Positions 47,901 through 61,800 of a DNA stretch of 64,000 nucleotides are shown here, one piece after another (position 1 is the first letter of the stretch; each line of letters opens with the position of its first letter). The stretch comes from Axinella damicornis (lineage: Eukaryota > Porifera > Demospongiae > Axinellida > Axinellidae). The DNA is taken from positions 8,477,361-8,541,360 of the forward strand of contig OZ007512.1 in the NCBI GenBank assembly GCA_963931865.1, read 5' to 3'. The notes below the pieces were generated by a model. It saw only the letters and a list, made by a program, of their open reading frames with translations, ran no database searches and had not been told where the DNA came from. A program made the position numbers and the translations under genes.

Positions 47901-50900
47901 TGCATCCTGAATTGGTTTCCCTGAATGAGTCTGGGAACAAGGTTAGACTTGGGCTTGTACTCCGTACTGGTGCACACCAGGGGAGCCTGGGAACAAGGCT
48001 AGCCATGAGCTTGCACTCGGTACTGGGGCTCAACAAAAGAGCCTTGGAACAAGGCTAGCCATGAGCTTGCACTCCATACTGGTGTTCATCAGCGGAGCCC
48101 AGGAACAAGGCTAGCCAGGGATTGTACTCCGTACTGGTGCTCATCAGGGGAACCTGGGAACGAGGCTAGCCCTGGGCGTTTACTCCGTACTGGTGCTCAC
48201 CAAGGGAGCCGGGGAACGAGGCTATATAGCCCTTGGCTTGTACTCAGCACTGGTGCTCACTAAGGGAGCCTGGGAACGAGGCTAGCCCTGACTTGTTCTC
48301 CGCACTGGTGCTCACTAGGGGAGCTTGGGAACGAGGCAAGCCCTGGGCATGTACTCTGTACTGGTGCTCACCAGGGGAGCCAGGGAACGAGGCTAGCCAT
48401 GAGTTTGCACTCCTTACAGGTGCTTACTAGGAGAGCCTGGGAACAAGGCTAGCCAAGAGCTTGCACTCCATACTGGCGCTCACCATTCTCATTTGGCGAA
48501 CCTCGAACTCCTTTTGTCTTCGCTGCTTGAACGTCTCCTGGTGCTCTCCAGGGGCACATGGAATGAGGGTAGCCTAGGGCTTGTACTCCAAACTGGCGCT
48601 CACCGTTTTAATTCAGCGAACCTCGAACTCCTTGTGTCTCCGCCGCTTGAACGTCACATCTTCCAGTTCTGTCTGACAGAAATGATATCATTGTAATGTC
48701 ACCCACACATCCACAGTTCAAGTACAAGTAATTTGTATCCATACATGGTTCTTCCAAATAAGGAGTGTCTGTACACAGGATGTCACTACCGGGGCTAATT
48801 GCATCCTGAATTGGTTTCCCTGAATGAGCCTGGGAACGAGGTTACACCTGGGCTTGTACTTCGTACTGGTGCACACCAGGGGAGCCTGGGAACGAAGCTA
48901 GCTCTGGTTTTGTACTCCACACTGGTACTCACTAGGGGAGCCGGGGAGCGAAGCTAGCCTAGGGATTGCACTCCATACTGGTGCTCACCAAGGGAGCCTG
49001 GGAATGAGGTTAGCCCTGGGATTGTACTTAGTACTGGTGCTAACCAGGGGAGCCGGGGATCGAGGCTATATAACCGTTGGCTTGTACTCCGCACTGGTGC
49101 TCACTAAGGGAGCCTGGGAACGAGGCTAGCCCTGACTTGTACACCGCACTGGTGCTCACTAGAGGAGCCTGGGAACGAGGAAAGCCATGGGCGTGTACTC
49201 TGCACAGGTGCTCAGCAGGGGAGCCAGGGAACGAGGCTAGCCATGAGCTTGCACTCCTTAGTGGTGCTCACCAGGAGAGCCTGGGAACAAGGCTAGCCAT
49301 GAGTCCACACTGGTGCTCATCAGGGGAGCTTGGGAACAAACCTAGCAAAGGGATTGCACTCCATACTGGTGCTCACCAGGGGAACCTGGGAGCAAGGCTA
49401 GCCTGTATACGTGCTCACCATGGGAGCCTGGGAACAAGGCTAGCCATGAGTCCATACTGGTGCTTATCAGGGGATCCTGGGAACAAATCTAGCCAAGGGA
49501 TTGTACTCCATACTGGTGCTCACCAGGGGAGCCTGGGAGCAAGGCTAGCCTGTATACGTGCTCACCAGGGGAGCCTGGAATGCGGTTAACCCAGGGATTG
49601 TACTCCGTACTGGTGCTCACCAGGGGAACCTGGGAGCTAGGCTAGCCCTGGGTGTGAACTCTGTACTAGTGCTCACCAGGAGAGCCTGGAAACAAGGCTA
49701 GCCATGAGCTTGCACCCTGTACTGGCGCTCAACAGGGGAGCCTGGGAACAAGGCTAGCTCAGGGATTGTACTCTGCATTGGTGCTCACCAAGGCAGCCTG
49801 GGAAAAAGGCTAGCCATAAGATTGTATACTCCGCACTGGTGCTCTCCTGGGGAACCTGGAATGAGGCTAGCCCAGGGCTTATACTCTGTACTGGTGCTCA
49901 CCAGGGCAGCCTGGGAACGAGGCTAGCACTGGGCTTGTACTCCAAACTGGCGCTCACCATTCTCATTCGGCGAACCTCGAACTCCTTTTGTCCCCGTCGC
50001 TTGAACGTCTCATCTTCCAATTCTGTCAGACAGAAATGATGTCATTGGAATAACACTCACACAACCACAGTTCAAGTACAAGTACATTGTATCCATACAA
50101 GGTGCATCCAAATAAGGAGAGTCTGTACAAAGGATGTCACAACCTGGGCTAATTCCATCCTGAATTGGTTTCCCTCAATGAGCCTGGCAACGACGTTATC
50201 CCTGGGATTGTACTCCGCACTGGTGCTCACCAGAGGAGCCTGGTAACGAGGCTAGCCCTGGGTTTGTACTCCACACTTATGCTCACAAGGCGAGCATGGG
50301 AACGATGCAAACCTAGGGATTGCACTCTGCACTGGTGCACACAAGGGGAGCCTGGAAACGAGGCAAGCCATGAGCTTGCACTAGGTACTGGTGCTCACCA
50401 AAGAGCCTTGGAACAAGGCTAGCCATGAGCTTGCAGGTGCTCGTCAGGGGAGCATGGGAACAAGGCTAGCCAGGGATTGTACTCCACACTGGTGCTCACT
50501 AGGGGAGCCTGGGAATGAACCTAGCCTAGGGATTGTACTCCGTACTGGTGCTCACCAAGGGAGCCTGGGAATGAGGTCAGCCCTTCGATTGTACTTAGTA
50601 CTGGTGCTCACCAAGGGAGCCGGGGATCGAGGCTATATAGCCTTTGGCTTGTACTCCGCACTGGTGCTCACTAAGGGAGCCTGGGAACGAGGCAAGCCCT
50701 GGGCGTGTACTCTGTACTGGTGCTCATCAGGAGAGCCTGGGAACAAGACTAGCCATGAGTACATACTGGTGCTCATCAAGGGAGCATGGGAACAAATCTA
50801 GCCCAGGGATTGTACTCCATACTGGTGCTCACCAGGGGGACCTGGGAGCTAGGCTAGCCCTGGGTGTGAACTCTGTACTAGTGCTCACCAGGAGAGCCTG

Positions 50901-52827
50901 AAAACAAGGCTAGCCATGAGCTTGCACTCTGTACAGGTGCTCAACAGGGGAGCCTGGGAACAAGGCTAGCCATGGGATATTATACTCCGCACAGGTGCTC
51001 TCCAGGGAAACCTGGAATGAGGCTAGCCCAGGGCTTATACTCTGTACTGGTGCTCTCCAGGGCAGCCTGGGAACGAGGCTAGCACTGGGCTTGTACTCCA
51101 CACTGGCACTCACCGCTCTTATTCGGCGAACCTCGAACTCCTTTTGTCTCCCTCGCTTCAACGTCTCATCTTCCAATTCTGTCAGAGAGAAATGATGTAA
51201 TTGGAATAACACCCACACAACCACACTTGAAGTACAAGTTCATTGTATCCATACTAAGAAGAGTCTGTACACAAGATGTCACAACTCGGGCTAATCGCAT
51301 CCTGAATTGGTTTCCTTGAATGAGACTGATAACGAGGTTATCCCTGGGCTTGTACTCTGCACTGGTGCTCACCAGAGGAGCCTGGTACCGAGGCTAGCCC
51401 TGGGATTTTATACTCCGCACTGGTGCTCACTAGAGGAGCCTGGAAACGAGGCAAACCTAGGGATTGTACTCTGTACTGGTGCTCACCAAGGGAGCCTGGG
51501 AACGAGGCTAGCCATGAGCTTGCACTCCATACTGGTGCTCATCAGAGGAGCCCAGGAACAAGGTTAACCAGGGATTCTACTCTGTACTGGTGCGCACCAG
51601 GGGACCCTGGGAACAAGGCTAGCCTGCGTACGTGCTCACAAGGGGAGCCTGGAATGCGGCTAGCCCAGGGATTGTACTCCGTACTGGTGCTCACCAGGAG
51701 AACCTGGGAACGAGGCTAGCCCTGGGCGTGAACCCTGTACCAGTGCTCACCAGAAGAGCCTGGGAACAAGGCTAGTCCTGGGTTGTACTCTGCACTGGTG
51801 CTCACCAGGGGAGCCTGGGAACAAGGCTATCCCTTGGATTGTATACTCCGCACTGGTGCTTTCTGGGAACGAGGTTAGCAGTGGGCTTGTACTCCATACT
51901 GGCGCTCACCGTTCTCATTCGGCGAACCTCAAACTCTTTTTGTCTCCGTCGCTTGAACGTCTCATCTTCCAATTCTGTCAGACAGAAATGATGTCATTGG
52001 AATAACACCCACACAACCACAGTTCAAGTACAAGTATATTGTATCCATACATGGTGCATCCAAATAAGGAGTGTCTGCACACAGGATGTCACTACCTGGG
52101 CTAATTGCATGCTAAATTGGTTTCCATGAATGAGCCTGGGAACGAGGTTAGCCATGGGCTTGTACTCCGTAGTGGTGCTCACCAAGGGAGCCTGGGAACG
52201 AGGCTAGCTTAGAGATTGCATTCTGTACTGGTGCTAACCAGGGGAGTCTTGGAATAAGGCTAGCCCTGGGCTTGTACTCCGTACTGGTGCTCGCCAGGGG
52301 AGCCGGGGAATGAGGCTATACAGCCCTGGGCTTGTACTCCGCACTGGTGCTCACTAGGGGAGCCTGGGAACGAAGCTAGCCAAGGGATTGTACTCCGTAC
52401 CGCGGCTCATCAAGGGAACCTGGGTAGGAGGCAAGCCCTGGGTGTGTACTCTGTACTGGTGCTCACCAGGGGAGCCAGGGATGAGGCTAGCCATGAGCTT
52501 GCCATCCGTACTGGTGCTTACCAGGAGAGCCTGGGAACAAGGCTAGCCATGAGCTTGCAATCCATACTGGGGCTCAATAGGGGAGCCTGGGAACAAGTCT
52601 AGCCCAGGGATTGCACTCCGTACTGGGGCTCACCAGGGGAGCCTGGGAACAAGGCTAGCCCTGGGATTGTACACTCCGCACTGGTGCTCACCAAGGGAGC
52701 CTGGAATGAGGCTAGCACACGGCTTGTACTCCGAACTGGTGCTCACCATTCTCATTCGGTGAACCTCAAACTCCTTTTGTCTCCGCCGTTTCAACGTCTC
52801 ATCTTCCAGTTCTGTCTGACAGAAATG
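44917..52827. repeat. 56-bp satellite array, domain IVa
   Basis: Spacers at 44917-45027 (right half continuing from the core), 45808-46031, 46849-47064, 47280-47496, 47712-47929, 48484-48537 (only the exon-like end, fused to a monomer), 48604-48828, 49958-50182, 51114-51324, 51910-52134 and 52747-52827 (left part only). The stretch 46.1-49.6 kb resembles 25.5-28.4 kb but with an extra 431-bp copy. No gene seen. Confidence 0.95.
46849..48080. repeat. 431-bp sub-block, three tandem copies
   Basis: Spacers start at 46849, 47280 and 47712 (spacing 431 and 432 bp). The second and third share a shortened exon-like segment (ctccttgaacgc) also present in the second copy at 26950. The homologous region near 26.5 kb has two copies, so this is one clear copy-number change between units. 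Confidence 0.78.
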
Positions 52828-52849
52828 CAGCCAAATAAGGAGTGTCTGG
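52747..52849. other. Core-deletion junction (chimeric spacer)
   Basis: The left part to agaaatg (52827) matches the spacer before core 1 (1178-1257). The right part from cagccaaataagg (52828) matches sequence just after core 1 (3246 on). The intervening core is missing. Only about 2 bp (tg) are shared at the join, so this looks like a microhomology or end-joining deletion rather than exchange between monomers. Confidence 0.8.
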
Positions 52850-55800
52850 CTTGTACTCCGTACTGGTGCTCACTAGGGGAGCCTGGGAACGAGGATAGCC
52901 CAAATTTGTACTCCGCACTGGTGCTGACCAGGGTAGCCTGGGAACTAGGCTAGCCCAGGGATTGTACTCCGTACTGGTGCTCAACAGGGGAACCTGGGAA
53001 CGAGGCTAGCCCTGGGAATGTACCCTGTACTGATGCTCACCAGGGGATCCAGGGAACGAGGTTAGCCAAGAGCTTGCACTCCGTACTGGTGCTCATCAAG
53101 GGAGCCTGGGAACAAGGCTAGACCAGGGCTAGACCAGGGATTGAACTCCGTACTGGTGCTAACCAGTGGAGCCTGGGAACAAGGCTAGCCCTGGGATTGT
53201 ATACTCCGCACTGGTGCTCACCTGTGGAGCCAGGAATGAGGCTAGCCCACGGCTTGTGCTCCATACTGGTGCTCACCAGGGGAGCCTGGGAACAAGGATA
53301 GCCCTGGGATTGTATACTCCGCACAGGTGCTCTCCAAGGGAGTCTGGAATGAGGGTAGCCTAGGGCTTGTACTCCATACTAGCGCTCACCGTTCTCATTC
53401 GGCGAATCTCGAACTCCTTGTGTCTCAACCGCTTGAACGTCACATCTTGCAGTTCTGTCAGACAGAAATGATTTGATTGGAATGTCACCCACACATCCAC
53501 AGATCAAGTACAAGTACATTGTATCCAAGCCAGAGGAGCCTGGGAATGAGGTTAGCCCTGGGCTTGTACTAAGTACTGGTATTCATTAGGGGAGCCTGGG
53601 AACGAGGAAAACCCTGACTTGTACTCCGAACTGGTGCTCACTAGGGGAGCCTGGGAACGAGGCTAGCCCAGGGATTGTACTCCGTACTGGTGCTCACCAG
53701 AGGAACCTGGGAACGAGGCTAAACCTGGGCGTGTACTCTGTACAGGTGCTCACCAAGGGAGCCAGGGAATGAGGCTAGCCATGAGTTTGCACTCTTTGCT
53801 AGTGCTCACCAGGACAGGGCTAGCCATGAGCTTGCACTCCATACTGGTGATAATCAAGGGAGCCTGGGAACAAGGCTAGCCCAGGGGTTGTACTCCGCAC
53901 AGGTGCTCGCCAGGGGAGCCTGGCAAAAAGGCTAGCCTATATACGTGCTCACCAGTGGAGCCTGGTATGAGGGGATTGTACTCCGTACTGGTACTCACCA
54001 GGGGAACCTCGGAACGGGGTTAGCCCTGGGCGTGAACTCTGTGCTAGTGCTCACCAGGGGAGCCTGGGAACAATGCTAGCTCTGGGATTGTAAACTCCGC
54101 ACTGGTACTCTCCAGGGGAACCTGGAATGAGGCTAGCCCAGGGCTTATACTCTGTACTGGTGCTCACCAGGGCAGCCTGGAATGCGGTTAGCCCAGGGAT
54201 TGTACTCCGTACTGGTGCTCACCAGGGGAACCTGGGAGCTAGGCTAGCCCTGGGTGTGAACTCTGTACTAGTGCTCACCAGGAGAGCCAGGAAACAAGGC
54301 TAGCCATGAGCTTGCACTCTGTACTGGTGCTCAACAGGGGAGCCTGGGAACAAGGCTAGCCCTGGGATTGTACTCTGCATTGGTGCTCACCAGGGAAGCC
54401 TGGGAACAAGGCTAGCCATGGGATTGTATACTCCGTACTGGTGCTCACCAAAGGAGCATGGGAATGAGGTTAGCCCTGGGATTGTACTCCATACAGGTTC
54501 TCACCAGGGGAGCCGGGGAACGAGGCTATATAGCCCTTGGCTTGTACTCCACACTGGTGCTCACTAGGGGAGCTTCGGAACGAGGCAAGCCCTGGGCGTG
54601 TATTCTGTACTGGTGCTCACCAGGGGAGCCAGGGAACGAGGCTATCCATGAGCTTGCACTCCTTACTGGTGCTCACCAGGAGAGCCTGGGAACAAGGCTA
54701 GCCAAGAGTCCATACTGGTGCTCATCAGGGACCCTGGGAACAAATCTAGCCCAGGGATTGTACTCCATACTGGTGCTCACCAGTGGAGCCTGTGAACAAG
54801 GCTAGCCTGTATGCGTGCTCACCAGGGGAGCCTGGAATGCGGTTAGCCCAGGAAATGTAATCCGTACTGGTGCTCACCAGGGGAACCTGGGAGCTAGCCA
54901 GGCCCTGGGTGTGAACTCTGTACTAGTGCTCACCAGGAGAGCCTGGAAACAAGGCTAGCCTTGAGCTTGCACTCTGTACTGGTGCTGAACAGGGGAGCCT
55001 GGTAACGAGGCTAGCCCTGGGTTTGTACTCGAGACTTGTGCTCACAAGGGGAGCCTGGGAACGACGCAAACCTAGAGATTGTACTCTGTACTGGTGCAAA
55101 CAAGGGGAGCCTGGAAACGAGGCTAGCCATGAGCTTGCACTCGGTACTGGTGCTCACCAAAGAGCTTTGGAACAAGGCTAGCCATGAGCTTGCACCCCTT
55201 ACTGGTGCTCATCAGGGGAGCATGGCAACAAGGCTAGCCAGGGATTGTACTCCGTACTGGTGCTCATCAGGGGAGCCTAGGAACAAGGATAGCCTGTTAA
55301 CGTGCTCACCAGGGGAGCCTGGAATGCGGCTAGCTTAGGGATTGTACTCCGTACTGGTGCTCGCCAGGGGAGCCTGGGAACAAGGCTAGCCCAGGGATTG
55401 TGTACTCGGCACTGGTGCTCTCCAGGGGCGCCTGGAATGAGGGTAGCCTAGGGCTTGTACTCTATACTGGCGCTCACCGTTCTAATTCGGCGAATCTCGA
55501 ACTCCTTGTGTCTCTGCCGCTTGAACGTCACATCTTCCAGTTCTGTCAGACAGAAATGATATCATTGGAATGTCACCCACACATCCACAGTTCAAGTACA
55601 AGTACATTGTCTCCATACAAGGTGCATCCAAATAAGGAGTGTCTGTACGCAGGATGTCACTACCTGGGTTAATTGCATCCTGAATTGGTTTCCCTGAATG
55701 AGCCTGGGAAAGAGGTTAGACCTGGGCTTGTACTTCGTACTGGTGCACACAAGGGGAGCCTGGGAACGAAGCTAGCCTAGGGATTGTACTCCGTAATGGT

Positions 55801-58800
55801 GCTCACCAAAGGAGCCTGGGAATGAGGTTAGCCCTTCGATCGTACTTAGCACTGGTGCTCACCAAGGGAGCCGGGGATCGAGGCTATATAGCCCTTGGCT
55901 TGTAGTCCGCACTGGTGCTCACTAAGTGAGCCTGGGAACGAGGCAAGCCCTGGGCGTGTACTCTGTACTGGTGCTCAACAGGGGAGCCGGGGAACGAGGC
56001 TAGCCATGAGCTTGCTCTCCTTACTGGTGCTCACCAGGAGAGCCTGGGAACAAGGCTAGGCAATAGTCCACAGTGGTGCTCATCAGGGGAGCCTGGGAAA
56101 CAAGTCTAGCCCAGGGATTGTACTCCGTACTGGTGCTCACCAGGGGAACCTGGGAGCTAGGCTAGCCCTGGGTGTGAACTCTGTACTAGTGCTCACCAGG
56201 AGAGCCTGGAAACAAGGCTAGCCTTGAGCTTGCGCTCTGTACTGATGCTCAACAGGGGACCCTGGGAACAAGGCTAGCCCAGGGATTGTACTCTGCGTTG
56301 GTGCTCACCAGGGGAGCCTGGGAACAAGGCTAGCCATGGGATTGTATATTCTGCACTGGTGCTCTCCGGGGAAACCTGGAATGAGGCTAGCCCAGGGCTT
56401 ATACTCTGTACTGGTGCTCACCAGGGCAGCATGGGAACGAGGCTAGCACTGGGCTTGTACTCCATACTGGCGCTCACCGTTCTCATTCGGCGAACCTCAA
56501 ACTCCTTTTGTCTCCGTCGCTTGAACGTCTCATCTTCCAATTCAGTCAGAGAGAAATAATGTCATTGGAATAACTCCCAAACAACCACAGTTGAAGTACA
56601 AGTACATTGTTTCCATACAAGGTGCATCCAAATAAGGAGAGTCTGTACAAAGGATGTCACAACCTGGGCTAATTCCATCCTGAATTGGTTTCCCTCAATG
56701 AGCCTAGGAACGAGGTTATCCCTGGGCTTGTACTCCGCACTGGTGCTCACTAGGGGAGTCTGGGAACGAGGAAAACCTAGGGATTGTACTCTGTACTGGT
56801 ACTCACCAGGGGAGCTTGGGAACGAAGTTAGCCTAGGGATTGTACTCCGTACAGGTGCTCACCAAGGGAGCCTGGGAATGAGTTTAGCCCTGAGATTGTA
56901 CTCCGTACTGGGATGAGCCGGGGAAAGAGGCTACGTAGCCCTTGGCTTGTACTCCGCACTGGTGCTCACTAGGGGACCTTGGGAACGAGGCAAGTCCTGG
57001 GCGTGTACTCTATACTGGTGCTCACCAGGGGAGCCAGGGAACGAGGCTAGCCTTGAGCGTGCACTCCATACTGGTGCTCACCACGAGAGCCTGGGAACAA
57101 GGCTAGCCATGAGTTCATACTGGTGCTTTTCAGGGGAGCCTGAGAACAAGGCTAGCCCAGGGATTGTACTCCATACTGGTGCTCACCCGGGGAGCCGGGG
57201 AACAAGGCTAGCCTGTGTACGTGCTTATCAGGGGAGCATGGAATGCGGCTAGCCCAGGGATTGCACTCCGTACTGGTGCTCACAAGGGGAACCAGGGAAT
57301 GAGGCTAGCCCTGGGTGTGAACTCTGTACTACTGCTCACAAGGAGAGCCTGGGAACAAGGGTAGCCATGAGCTTGCACTCTGTACTGGTGCTCATCAGGG
57401 TAGCATGGGAAGAAGACTAGCCCAGGGCTTGTACTCTGCATTGGTGCTCACCAGGGGAGCCTGGGAGCAAGGGTAGCCCTGGGATTGTATGCTCTGCACT
57501 GGTGCTCTCCAGAGGAGCCTGGGATGAGGGTAGCCTAGGGCTTGTACTCCATACTGGCACTCACCGTTCTAATTCGGCGAATCTCGAACTCCTTGTGTGT
57601 CCGCCGCTTGAACGTCACATCTTCCAGTTCTGTCAGACAGAAATGATATCATTGGAATGTCACCCACACATCCACAGTTCAAGTACAATTACATTGTATC
57701 TATACATGGTGCATCCAAATAAGGAGTGTCTGTACACAGGATGTCACTACCAGGGGCTAATTGCATCCTGAATTGGTTTCCCTAAATGAGCCTGGGAAAG
57801 AGGTTAAACCTGGGCTTGTACTTCGCACTGGTGCACACCAGGGGAGCCTGGGAACGAGGCTAGCCCTGAGTTTGTACTACACACATGGTGCTAACTAGGG
57901 GAGCCTTGGAAGAAAGCTACCCTAGGGATTGTACTCCGTACTGGTGCTCACCAAGGGAGCCAGGGAATGAGGTTAGCGCTGGGATTGTAGTCTGTACTGG
58001 TGCTCACCAAGGGAGCCGGGGAATGAGGCTACTTAGCCGTTGTCTTGTACTCCGCACTGGTGCTCACTAGGGCAGCCTGGGAACAAGGCTAGCCTGTATA
58101 CATTCTCACCAGGGGAGCCTGGAATGCGACTAGCCCAGGGATTGTACTGTGTACTGGTGCTCACCAGGGGAAACTGGGAACGAGGCTAGCCATGGGTGTG
58201 AACTCTGTACTAGTGCTCACCAGGAGAACCTGTGAACAAGGCTAGCCATGAGCTTGCACTCTGTACTGGTGCTCATAAGTGGAGCCTGGGAACAAGCCTA
58301 CCCCAGGGATTGTACTCTGCATTGGTGCTCACCAGGGGAGCCTGGGAACAAGGCTAGCCCTGGGATTGCATACTCCACACTGGTGCTCTCCAGGGGAACC
58401 TGAAATGAGGCTTGCCCAGGGCTTATACTCTGTACTGGTGCTCACCAAGGCAGCCTGGGAACGAGGCTAGCACTGAACTTATACTCCATAATGGCGCTCA
58501 CCGTTCTCATTCGGCGAACCTCAAACTCCTTTTGTCTCCGTCGCTTGAACGTCTCATCTTCCAATTCTGTCAGACAGAAATGATGTCATTGGAATAACAC
58601 CCACACAACCACAGTTGAAGTACAAGTACATTGTATCCATACAAGTTGCATCCAAATAAGGAGTGTCTGTACACAGGATTCACTACCTGGGCTAATTTCA
58701 TCCTGAATTGGTTTCCTTGAATGAGCCTGGGAACGAGGTTAGAACTGGGCTTGTACTTCGTACAGGTGCACACACGGGGAGCCTGGAAACGAGGCTAGCA

Positions 58801-61800
58801 CTGGGTTTGTACTCTACACTCGTGCTCACTAGGGGAGCCTGGGAACGAAGCTAGCCTAGGGATAGGATTGTACTCCGTACTGGTGCTCACCAAGGGAGCC
58901 TGGGAATCAGGTTAGCCCTGGGATTGTACTTAGTACTAGTGCTCACCAGGGGAGCCGGGGATCGAGGCTATATAGCCCTTCGCTTGTACTCCGCACTGGT
59001 GCTCACTAAGGGAGCCTGGGAACGAGGCTAGCCCTGACTTGTACTCCGCACTGGAGCTCAGTAGAGGAGCCTGGGAACGAGGCAAGCTCTGGGCGTGAAC
59101 TCCATACTGGTGCTCACCAGGAGAGCCTGGGAACAAGGCTAGCCAAGAGTCCATACTGGGGCTCATCAGGGGAGTCTGGAAACAAATCTAGCCCAGGGAT
59201 TGTACTCCATACTGTTGCTCACCAGGGCAGCCTGGGAACAAGGCTAGCCTGTATACGTGCTCACCAGGGGAGCCTGGAATGCGGTTAGCGCAGGGATTGT
59301 ACTCCGTACTGGTGCTCACCAAGGGGACCTGGGAGCTAGGCTAGCCCTGGGTGTGAACTCTGTACTAGTGCTCACCAGGAGAGCCTGTAAACAAGGCTAT
59401 AGCCATGAGCTTGCACTCTGTACTGGTGCTCAACAGGGGAGCTTGGGTACAAGGCTAGCCCAGGGATTGTACTCTGCCTTGGTGCTCACCAGGGGAGCCT
59501 GGGAGCAAGGCTAGCCCAGGGATTGTATACTCCGCACTGGTGCTCTGCAAGGGAACCTGGAATGAGACTAGCCCAGGGCTTATACTCTGTACTGGTGCTC
59601 ACCAGGGCAGCATGGCAACGAGGCTTACACTGGGCTTGTACTCCATACTGGCACTCACCGTTCTAATTTGGCGAACCTCGAACTCCTTTTGTCTCGTAGC
59701 TTGAACGTCTCATCTTCCAATTCTGCCAGTCAGAAATGATGTCATTGGAATAACACCCAAACAACCACAGTTGAAGTACAAGTACATTGTATCCATACAA
59801 GGTGCATCCAAATAAGGAGAGTCTAGACAAAGGATGTCACAACCTGGGCTAATTCCTTCCTGAATTGGTTTCCTTCAATGAGCATAGGAACGAGGTTATC
59901 CCTGGGCTTGTACTCCGCACTGGTGCTCACTAGGGGAGCCTGGGAACGAGGCAAACCGAGGGATTGTACTCTGTACTGGTGCTCACCAAGGGAGCCTGGA
60001 AACGAGGCTAGCCATGAGCTTGAACTCCATTCTGATGCTCATCAGGGGAGCCCGGGAACAAGGCTAGCCAGGGTTTGTACTCCTTACTGGTTCTCTCCAG
60101 GTGAACCTGGGAACGAGGCTAGCCCTGGGCGTGAACTATGTACTAGTGCTCCCCAGGAGAGCCTGGGAACAAGGCTCGCCATGGGCTTACACTCTGTACT
60201 GGTGCTAATCAAGGGAGCCTTGGAACAAGGCTAGCCCAGGGATTGTACTCTGCACTGGTACTAACCAGGGGAGCCTGGGAACAGGGCTAGCCCTAGGATT
60301 GTATACTCTGCACTGGTGCTTTCCAGGGGAGCCTGGAATGAGGCTAGCCCAGGGCTGTACTGGTGCTCACCAGGGAAGCATGGGAACGAGGCTAGCTCTG
60401 GGCTTGTACTCCATACTGGTCCTCTCCGTTCTCATTCGGCAAACCTCGAACTCCTTTTGTGTCCGCCACTTGAACGTCGCATCTTCCAATTCTGTTAGAC
60501 AGAAGTGATATAATTGGAATATCACCCACACAACCACAGTTTAAGTACAAGTACATTATATCCATACTAAGGAGAGTCTGTACACAGGATGTCACAACCT
60601 GGGCTAATTGCATCCTGAATTGGTTTCCCTAAATGAGACTGATAAGCAGGTTATCCCTGGGCTTGTACTCCGCACTTGTGCTCACCAGAGGAGTCTGGTA
60701 ACGAGGCTAACTCTGGGATTGTATACTCCGCACTGGTGCTCACTAGGGGAGCCTGAAAACGAGGCAAACCTAGGGATTGTACTCTGTACTGGTGCTCACC
60801 AGGGGAGCCTGGGAACGAGGCTAGCCATGAGCTTGCACTCGGTACTGGTGCTCACCAAGAGACCCTTAGAATAAGGCTAGCCATGAGCTTGCCCTCCTTA
60901 CTGGTGCTCATCAGGGCAGCCCGGGAACAAGGTTAACCAGGGATTCTACTCCGTACTGGTGCTCACCAGGGGACCCTGGGAACAAGGCTAGCCTGCGTAC
61001 GTGCTCACAAGGGGAGACGGGAATGCGGCTAGCCCAGGGATTGTATTCCGCACTGGTGCTCACAAGGAAAACCTGGGAACGAGGCTAGCCCGGGGCGTGA
61101 ACCCTGTACTAGTGCTCACCAGGAGAGCCTGGGAACAAGGCTAGCCCTGGGCTGTACTCTGCGCTGGTGCTCACCATGGGAGCCTGGGAACAAGGCTAGC
61201 CCTTGGATTGTATACTCCGCACTGGTGCTTTCTGGGAACGAGGCTAGCAGTGGGCTTGTACTCCATACTGGCGCTCACCGTTCTCATTCGGCGAACCTCA
61301 AACTCCTTTTGTCTCCGCCGCTTGAACGTCTCATCTTCCAATTCTGTCAGACAGAAATGATGTCATTGGAATGTCACCACAGTTCAAGTACAAGTACATT
61401 GTATCCATACATGATGCATCCAAACAAGGAGTGTCTGTACACAGGATGTCACAACCTGGGCTAATTGCGTCCTGAATTTGTTTCTCTGAATGAGCCTGGG
61501 AATGAGGTTATCCCTGGGCATGAACTCTCCACTGGTGCTCACCAGAGGAGCCTGGGGACGAGGCTAGCCCTGGGTTTGTACTCCACACTGGTGCTCACTA
61601 GGGAAGCCAGGGAACGAGGCTAGCTATGGGGCTTGTACTCCGTACTGGTGCTCACCAAGGGAGCACGGGAACGAGGCTATATAACCCTGGGCTTGTACTC
61701 CAAACTGGTGCTCACTAGGGGAGCCTGGGAACGAGGATAGCCCTGATTTGTACTCCGAACTGGTGCTCACTAGGGGAGCCTGGAAACGAGGCTAGCCCTA

